A stretch of DNA of 44,976 nt. Origin: Zoopage sp. CT-All (taxonomy: Eukaryota; Zoopagomycota; Zoopagomycetes; Zoopagales; Zoopagaceae). Below the pieces are notes generated by a model. The model saw only the letters and a program-made list of their open reading frames with translations. It was not told the origin of the DNA and did no database searches. The position numbers and the translations under genes were made by a program. The stretch is from contig QZWS01000015.1 in assembly GCA_004114245.1 (NCBI GenBank), positions 1-44,976 on the forward strand, written 5' to 3'. Shown piece after piece: positions 39,746-44,976 of this stretch. How positions within the stretch are numbered: the first letter of the stretch is position 1; the number at the start of each line of letters is the position of its first letter.

Positions 39746-41329
39746 ATGTCATCGATGGGCACTTGCTGCGCCATCAGCCGGCCTTTGCTTTTTCTCGCCA
39801 ACGCTCACCGCCGCCAACGCATCTCCTCCCACACTCCTACGCCGCCCCTGCCCGCCGTTGCTGCATCACGCCTCATGTCATCCGCAGACAACCCCGCCGT
39901 GTCGCTGTCCGTCACCACTGTCGCGCGCCCAGACCTCGATGATGACGTCCCCGTTGCCTTCCCCGATGTCCCGCCCACCCCAACCGTCACCTCGCCCGGA
40001 GATGACGCTGCACGCCCTGCCCGCATGCGCCGGGGGTCTGGATCTGGCGCGGGCCTGCCCCCGCCGCCCTCGGATGCGGCCGTGTTGACGGCAGCCGCGG
40101 CCGCGGCGAGTCTCACCGCCCTCCATGCGCCGCCATCCGCCTCCGTCCCTGCCACCATCTCTATGGGCACCGGTAACCCCGACGATGACATCATCCCAAC
40201 TGCGATCGTCATCAAAAATATCCCATTTGCTATGAAACGCGAACAGCTCATCCTCATCATTGACGAGCTCAGGCTGCCGCAGCCCTACGCCCTCAACTAT
40301 CACTTTGAGAACGGCGCCTTCCGCGGCCTTGCATTTGCAAACTTCCGCTCCCCCGTCGAGGCTGATCTCGTCGTCAAGGGGCTGAACGGGTATACCGCCC
40401 TGGGACGCGATATCCGTGTCGAGTATAAAAAGGTGTTGCCGGCGGAGGAAGCCGCCAGGAAGGAGGCGCTGCGTCGTGCATCCATCCTGGCGCTCGACGA
40501 CCGTGTCCCCGAATTCGATCTCTCAGACCCCGCGACCCGCGCTCTCTACGAAAAAATGGTGCATTTCCGCGACGACAAGACACGCTTCGAGCTCATCTTT
40601 GCCAAAACTATCACCGGGCCCGAGCGCAAGCTCGTCCGTGCTATTGGTCAGCGGCTAGGCTTCTTCTACCGCACTGAGGACAATGGCGAGGAGAGGTTCT
40701 TCAAGGTTGCACGCAAGCCTGCTGCGCCTGTCACGCTCAAGGATAAGATCCCGCGCAAGTACTCGCTCGCTGCTGGCCCGCCGCCCGCTGGTCTCGGCGC
40801 TGGCATCTCAGCTCTCCCCTCGCTGTTCTCGGGCTCGACCACCGCTGCTACCTCCACCCTATCCGGAATGACACCAACCCTTGGCACTGGCATCCCCGCC
40901 GGCCTTGCCATCCCTGACCACCGCGTCTCGGCCGCAGTTGCCACCCTGCGTGCCGCTGAAGCTGGTCGTATCCGCGCCTATTCTATGGGCAACCAAGACG
41001 TCCTCGGCGGTGCAGCGCAGCGCCCCGCCTTTCGCAAGAACTCCATGATGAGCGGTGTCCCGCCGCCAGGTTTTGTCAGCTCCCTGGGCAGCGCTGCAGG
41101 CCCGCAGGCCGCCTCTGCCGCGATCGCTGGTGCGCTGCGCCAGCCCAAGGGCCCCGAAACTACGCTCGTCTCGTCGTATGCGGCTCAGCGCAAGGGCTCA
41201 CTCAACCCCGGCGCGCCGCCGTTCAATGTCCAGGAGGTGCAGGCTGCCGTCGCTGCGGCTACCGCGCAAAAAAGGACCCTGGATATCGTCGACCCGCGCA
41301 AGAGTGAGGTCAACGGCGCTGAGTTCTAG
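39746..41329 (+). CDS. RRM plus R3H RNA-binding protein, Pin4/Cip2 type
   Basis: 527 aa from the ATG at 39746; an ATG at 39875 (residue 44, MSSADNPAVSLSV) is an equally credible start because the first 43 residues look untranslated in composition. An RRM starts near residue 150 (AIVIKNIPFAMKREQLILII, then FRGLAFANFRSPVEADLVVK). An R3H-like domain follows (LYEKMVHFRDDKTRFELIF, then RKLVRAIGQRLGFFYRTED). The C-terminal 190 residues are low-complexity, Gly/Ala/Pro/Ser-rich. RRM plus R3H in this order is the layout of S. cerevisiae Pin4 and S. pombe Cip1/Cip2, cytoplasmic proteins that act on mRNA during stress or DNA damage. The Atf1-type factor nearby acts in the same stress pathway in fission yeast, probably a coincidence of location. 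Confidence 0.82.
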   Translation: MSSMGTCCAISRPLLFLANAHRRQRISSHTPTPPLPAVAASRLMSSADNPAVSLSVTTVARPDLDDDVPVAFPDVPPTPTVTSPGDDAARPARMRRGSGSGAGLPPPPSDAAVLTAAAAAASLTALHAPPSASVPATISMGTGNPDDDIIPTAIVIKNIPFAMKREQLILIIDELRLPQPYALNYHFENGAFRGLAFANFRSPVEADLVVKGLNGYTALGRDIRVEYKKVLPAEEAARKEALRRASILALDDRVPEFDLSDPATRALYEKMVHFRDDKTRFELIFAKTITGPERKLVRAIGQRLGFFYRTEDNGEERFFKVARKPAAPVTLKDKIPRKYSLAAGPPPAGLGAGISALPSLFSGSTTAATSTLSGMTPTLGTGIPAGLAIPDHRVSAAVATLRAAEAGRIRAYSMGNQDVLGGAAQRPAFRKNSMMSGVPPPGFVSSLGSAAGPQAASAAIAGALRQPKGPETTLVSSYAAQRKGSLNPGAPPFNVQEVQAAVAAATAQKRTLDIVDPRKSEVNGAEF

Positions 41330-41577
41330 TTACTCTTTGTGTTTTTTCCTCGTGACGATGGCACGAACCCCTCTCCTTTGCTCCAACGATCAATCCCCCA
41401 ATGATCTCTCCCGCTTTCGCCTGTAATGTTTACTCCGTTGGCGTCAAATATAGTGTTGCTAAATTGTGGCGCTGCCTTGATTATTTTAGGCAGCCCTGAG
41501 TAAAAGTCAGGCACAACTGCAAGAAAACAAGAATCCTGACATTAGAACTCGACTACTAATTCATCCCCCCAACCTAC

Positions 41578-43089
41578 CTAGCTCAACCACGATTGCTCAG
41601 CAGGAACACTCCACTTGGTGGTAACCTTGATTCGCTTCGTAAAGAACGCCAGGCCGCCGTCGCCAGTGATATCCCCATCGCCAAATTTGCTGGCATTGAT
41701 CCCGCCAAAGGAGAACGGCTCCCTGGGAACCGGGACGCCAATGTTGACGCCCAGCATGCCAGCGCTAAAGCGCTTAGTGAACCACTCGGCGGTGGCACCA
41801 GTGGTGGTGTAGATGCAAGCTGCGTTGCCGTATTCGTTTGCGTTCTCAATCTCGACTGCCTCGGTAGCGGATTTGCAGCCGTAGATGGAGAGCACCGGGC
41901 CAAATATTTCATCGTGAAGGGCACGGTCTGCGCGGTCTGTGTGCAGAATCACGGTCGGGCCAACCCAGAATCCAGGCGCCTGGGTAGCCCATTTGCGCCC
42001 ATCAACGAGGATTTTGGCGCCGGATTTCTCCGCGTCATCAATGTACCGGAGGATACGAGCCTTGGAGGTCTCGTCAATGACCGGTCCCATGTCACGGGGC
42101 CCGGATCCAGGCGTCAGTGCCTTTGCTTTGGCTACGATGCGGTCCAACAGCTGGGGTTGCTGGCCAACGATGAGGAGCACACTGGAGGCCATGCAGCGCT
42201 GTCCAGCGCATCCAGTAAATGAATTCACGACATCCTGGGCGGTCATGTCAATGTCGCAGTCGGGGGCGGCAACCATGTGGTTCTTGGCACCGCCAAGGGC
42301 CAGACAGCGCTTGTCGAGGGCGCGACACATGCGGGCCAGGGAACGAGCCACGACTGTTGTCCCGACAAACGTGACAGCGCGTACATGCGGATGCGATGCC
42401 AGGGATTCGACAGCAGCGCGGGTCCCGTGCACAATGCCAAGCACCCCGGGCGGCAGAATGGTGGCCGCCAGCTCGGCGACGCGAGTCATGGTCAATGGGC
42501 ACTTTTCCGAGGGCTTGACAATCACCGTGTTGCCGGTGACAAGCGCAATGGGCAGCGTCCACATGATGCACATGATGGGAAAGTTGAACGGCACGACGGA
42601 GACGACGGTGCCGAGCGGAACGCTGCGGTCGTGGCAGGTAACGCCACGGCTCACCTCCATGATGCGTCCTGCGGTCAGTTGGGGCGCGCTCACAGCGTAT
42701 TCCATCGTCTCGAGGCCCTTCCTGATGCTCGCCTCCGCCTCGGCACGGTTCTTCCCGTGCTCGAGCACGATCAGATCAACGAGCTCGGGAATGTGTGCGG
42801 TGAGGAGATTGTACAGCCTGAGTATCACGGCCGCACGGTCTTTAACAGTGCGTGCCGACCAAGCAGGAAATGCAGCCACGGATGCCTCGACAGCTGCAGA
42901 GCAATCAGCGGGCGACGAGAGCGGAACATGGGCGATGATGCTGCCGTCGTGCGGGGACGTCACCGGCAGCGCGGACTCGGCAGATGTCGTCGGGTGAAAG
43001 GAGTTGCTGAAAAAGTTGCGTAGCACCGGTGGAGTAACGGCTCCGGTGATGGATGCGGCGGTGGTGGTGGTGGTGGTGATGGTCGACAT
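41578..43089 (-). CDS. ALDH6A1: Methylmalonate-semialdehyde dehydrogenase (acylating), ALDH6 family
   Basis: 503 aa from the ATG at 43089; a frame extends 6 codons further without ATG. The NAD-binding and catalytic landmarks are those of MMSDH: PFNFPIMCIMWTLPIALVTG, VKPSEKCPLTMTRVAEL, VTFVGTT, then GGAKNHMVAAPDCD, where ordinary ALDHs have a catalytic glutamate but MMSDH has Asn. The active cysteine in CAGQRCMASSVLL is about residue 299. It converts methylmalonate or malonate semialdehyde to propionyl-CoA or acetyl-CoA in valine and pyrimidine breakdown, normally in mitochondria. The leader has a run of six threonines from an ACC repeat and few basic residues, so import is uncertain. The 3' end converges with the RRM gene. 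Confidence 0.88.
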   Translation of the reverse strand: MSTITTTTTTAASITGAVTPPVLRNFFSNSFHPTTSAESALPVTSPHDGSIIAHVPLSSPADCSAAVEASVAAFPAWSARTVKDRAAVILRLYNLLTAHIPELVDLIVLEHGKNRAEAEASIRKGLETMEYAVSAPQLTAGRIMEVSRGVTCHDRSVPLGTVVSVVPFNFPIMCIMWTLPIALVTGNTVIVKPSEKCPLTMTRVAELAATILPPGVLGIVHGTRAAVESLASHPHVRAVTFVGTTVVARSLARMCRALDKRCLALGGAKNHMVAAPDCDIDMTAQDVVNSFTGCAGQRCMASSVLLIVGQQPQLLDRIVAKAKALTPGSGPRDMGPVIDETSKARILRYIDDAEKSGAKILVDGRKWATQAPGFWVGPTVILHTDRADRALHDEIFGPVLSIYGCKSATEAVEIENANEYGNAACIYTTTGATAEWFTKRFSAGMLGVNIGVPVPREPFSFGGINASKFGDGDITGDGGLAFFTKRIKVTTKWSVPAEQSWLS

Positions 43090-43983
43090 GGTGAGAGTTG
43101 AGTGCACCCCGTGTTTTGCCGGCTACCTGGACCATCTGGACTTGGTGGCGTTGAGATATGACAGCCATATCCAGAATAGCACCATAGGAGGCTGTGATGG
43201 TCACATGACCGTACACTATTAGTATGGTTCCTACTATGAAATAGCATCTAATTTAGAAATAAATATATTCTTGGGATGTTGAGAGCCATATTTGATGCTG
43301 TTCAGTCAATGGACTGGGAGTTGCTCTCTCTAATGCAAACAAGTCCAGTAAGCCTTGACCTCTAATAGCACTATGCCTCAATTTGCAGGCTACAGTCCTA
43401 ACAATCTGGCATGATGTGATTGTTGTGATGTGCAAAATCATCCTAGGTGCTTTGGACAAACATCATAAACTTGTTGACTAGCTTGAAGATATACTCCAGC
43501 ACCCCAAAAATACTTTGGTGTAAAAGAAAAAGCCACAGCTAATGCCCAACCCATGGATTCTTGCTGTTAGGCCAGCACACTATGGCAAACTATGCACCAA
43601 GTTAATATCAATGCTAAAATAGTGATGAAGCTGTCCTTTAAAACATCAACATTTCAGGAGATGAGCAAAAGCTAATAGTGCAATAAATCTGCTGAGAGTG
43701 CATTTGAAGCATTTCAAGAGATTGGACCCAGACTTCTGTGAAGTCTGCAAAACATCTCCAATAGAATTAGCAGAGCATGGTGAGTAATGAAAAGCCAAGC
43801 AATGCTAGGTGTATGTGGACATTATAACATAATTTTGGAAAGTATGCAAACGAAAAGTACTAAGTATCAATGTAATGCATAGCAATGGATGGTAGCCAAC
43901 AGTCAGACCCTGTGACATCCAAGCCCGACAACGCATATACTGATGTCAGACATGGCTGCCATTAACAATACAGTGTTATACAT
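43090..43983. other. 894-bp intergenic region with a 640-bp stretch lacking CpG
   Basis: From 43211 to 43850 I find no CG dinucleotide. Base composition is about 40 percent GC by eye, so roughly 25 would be expected if C and G were independent (an estimate). TG and CA are frequent. No supported gene: short minus-strand frames (for example 43459-43253) match nothing I know. Likely a decayed, once-methylated sequence (inference); I cannot assign it to any element family. Confidence 0.8.
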
Positions 43984-44778
43984 TCATGCTGGTACAGGCC
44001 GCTTCCGCGCAACAATGTTGCGTATTCTTTCCGAGTGACGCAAGGGAATAGGGGTACTACTTTCACGCTGTGATGAAACCATGGAGCGAGTTGCTCTTGG
44101 TTGTGACAGAGCTTGGCGGGTGGCGGGTGGCGACGGGTAGCTCTTGGTCGCCGCAGTTGATCTGCTGTGCCGCGCTTTTTTCGGCGTGCCGCCCTCGTCG
44201 TCTAATACGTACATAAATACAAAACACGCCAGGTGGAAGGACATACTCGAGTCGGGTGGGGTGAGTGCGCGCGCCCGCTTCTTCTTGACTGGCTCGTCTG
44301 GGTAACTGTAGATCAGATGCCGTCCAACTGGTCCCTGTACATGGTACGTATTCCTCCCCGGACCAAACCGGATAAATTGAGGGTTTCTTTGGACCGCTTC
44401 CAGATCGGGTTTCTCGGGAAGAAGGATAACGTACGGGCGCCCCTTGAGGGTGTGTGGATCTACCCCTGTCAGCATGCGCAACAGGAGATCAATGCACTTA
44501 CACATCTTCTGAAGCTCCATAAGCAATGGGAGCACAGGTTGACGTTCCGCTATCGTAAGCGGGAGTATATTGAGATGGAAGCCATTCAGCATAGTGAAGA
44601 CATGGATGGAGTTTCCATTCACGTCCTCCGCGATCATGGCGCGCGATTCCTGATCACACCACCCGGTACCAAGATGCTTATCAAGATACTCCAGCACCAC
44701 ATCGCCGGTCAAATCATCGGCAGTGAGAGCGGGAGTGGCGAGAGCGGGTTGGATGGTGGTGCTAAACATGCTGGTCAT
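43984..44778 (-). CDS. Protein with a SAM-like domain and basic tail, unknown
   Basis: Minus-strand exons 44778-44247 and 44201-43984, intron 45 nt (donor GTATGT); 249 aa. The ATG at 44778 is the first in frame (44769 is an alternative). Residues 15-95 have the spacing of a SAM domain: VVLEYLDKHLG, then VNGNSIHVFTMLNGFHLNIL, then ERQPVLPLLMELQKM, compared with the family pattern of an IDG turn followed by L-x(2-3)-L and a final GxRxxILxxI helix. The rest is basic and Ser/Pro-rich (KKKRARALTPPDS, PLRHSERIRN), suggesting a nuclear protein. The intron keeps frame and has no stop, so retention would add a hydrophobic 15-residue insert. No named homolog is recognised. Confidence 0.55.
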   Translation of the reverse strand: MTSMFSTTIQPALATPALTADDLTGDVVLEYLDKHLGTGWCDQESRAMIAEDVNGNSIHVFTMLNGFHLNILPLTIAERQPVLPLLMELQKMCKCIDLLLRMLTGVDPHTLKGRPYVILLPEKPDLEAVQRNPQFIRFGPGRNTYHVQGPVGRHLIYSYPDEPVKKKRARALTPPDSSMSFHLACFVFMYVLDDEGGTPKKARHSRSTAATKSYPSPPATRQALSQPRATRSMVSSQRESSTPIPLRHSERIRNIVARKRPVPA

Positions 44779-44976
44779 TTGTGTAGCCTGAAGGGCAGCA
44801 GACAACCAACAGCTGCAAGCTGCAATAGGGGCTTTGCGCAAATTTCAAAAAAGCAATTACCTACAACTCTTCCTACAACCTGTTTGCCGCCTCCAAAAAT
44901 GTGCCAAAAAAGTGTTGCGCAGCATCACCCCACTTTTTTACAACAATCCGCACAACCCACATGCATGCATCACCAA

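Overview
The window reads as compact nuclear DNA of a fungus. It is gene-dense (about 28 supported genes in 45 kb, on both strands) and carries many very short GT-AG spliceosomal introns. Gene families include an Atf1-type bZIP factor with its fungal N-terminal motif, a Ser/Thr-rich cell-wall-type surface protein, a Pin4/Cip2-type RRM protein, and several families that budding yeasts have lost (LRRC40, MMTAG2, KIAA1143). That points to a fungus with a fairly complete ancestral gene set, possibly an early-diverging lineage, but the sequence alone does not let me name it. I saw no rRNA, tRNA, CRISPR or bacterial-type operon.

Layout. 1-1.2 kb: a head-to-head inverted repeat holding a surface-protein gene and the start of a second copy running off the left edge. 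1.6-8.8 kb: two 655-aa APC-type amino acid transporter paralogs bracketing MRPS9 (mitochondrial uS9m) and KRI1. 8.8-16.9 kb: an MTM1/SLC25A39-type carrier, a KIAA1143-like protein, a MCUR1/FMP32-like protein, UTP5/WDR43, a three-exon OXLD1-like gene with a 15-nt microexon, an RNF10/MAG2 RING protein and a proline-rich membrane protein. 17.8-24.9 kb: a CCCH+PUF RNA-binding protein, proteasome alpha4, NAC alpha, a secreted protein of unknown function and ubiquitin-eS31. 25-33.5 kb: mitochondrial bL32m, MMTAG2, ERB1/BOP1, a BLM/Sgs1-type RecQ helicase and an Atf1-type bZIP. 34.2-45 kb: ribosomal uS5, an unknown helical protein, LRRC40, the RRM+R3H protein, methylmalonate-semialdehyde dehydrogenase and a SAM-like-domain protein.

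Themes. Many genes serve translation: KRI1 and UTP5 act on the small subunit, ERB1 on the large subunit, eS31 and uS5 are cytosolic ribosomal proteins, uS9m and bL32m are mitochondrial ones, and NAC binds nascent chains. A second group is mitochondrial (MTM1, the MCUR1-like protein, OXLD1, MMSDH). Several divergent pairs have only 19-62 bp between start codons. I resolved 25 coding introns; all are 41-54 nt.

The strongest unexplained signals are two noncoding stretches with no CpG at all (501 bp at 17097-17597 and 640 bp at 43211-43850) inside otherwise CpG-rich DNA, and the inverted repeat at the left edge. Coordinates of spliced genes come from reading exon joins by family similarity and frame; none is backed by transcript data.
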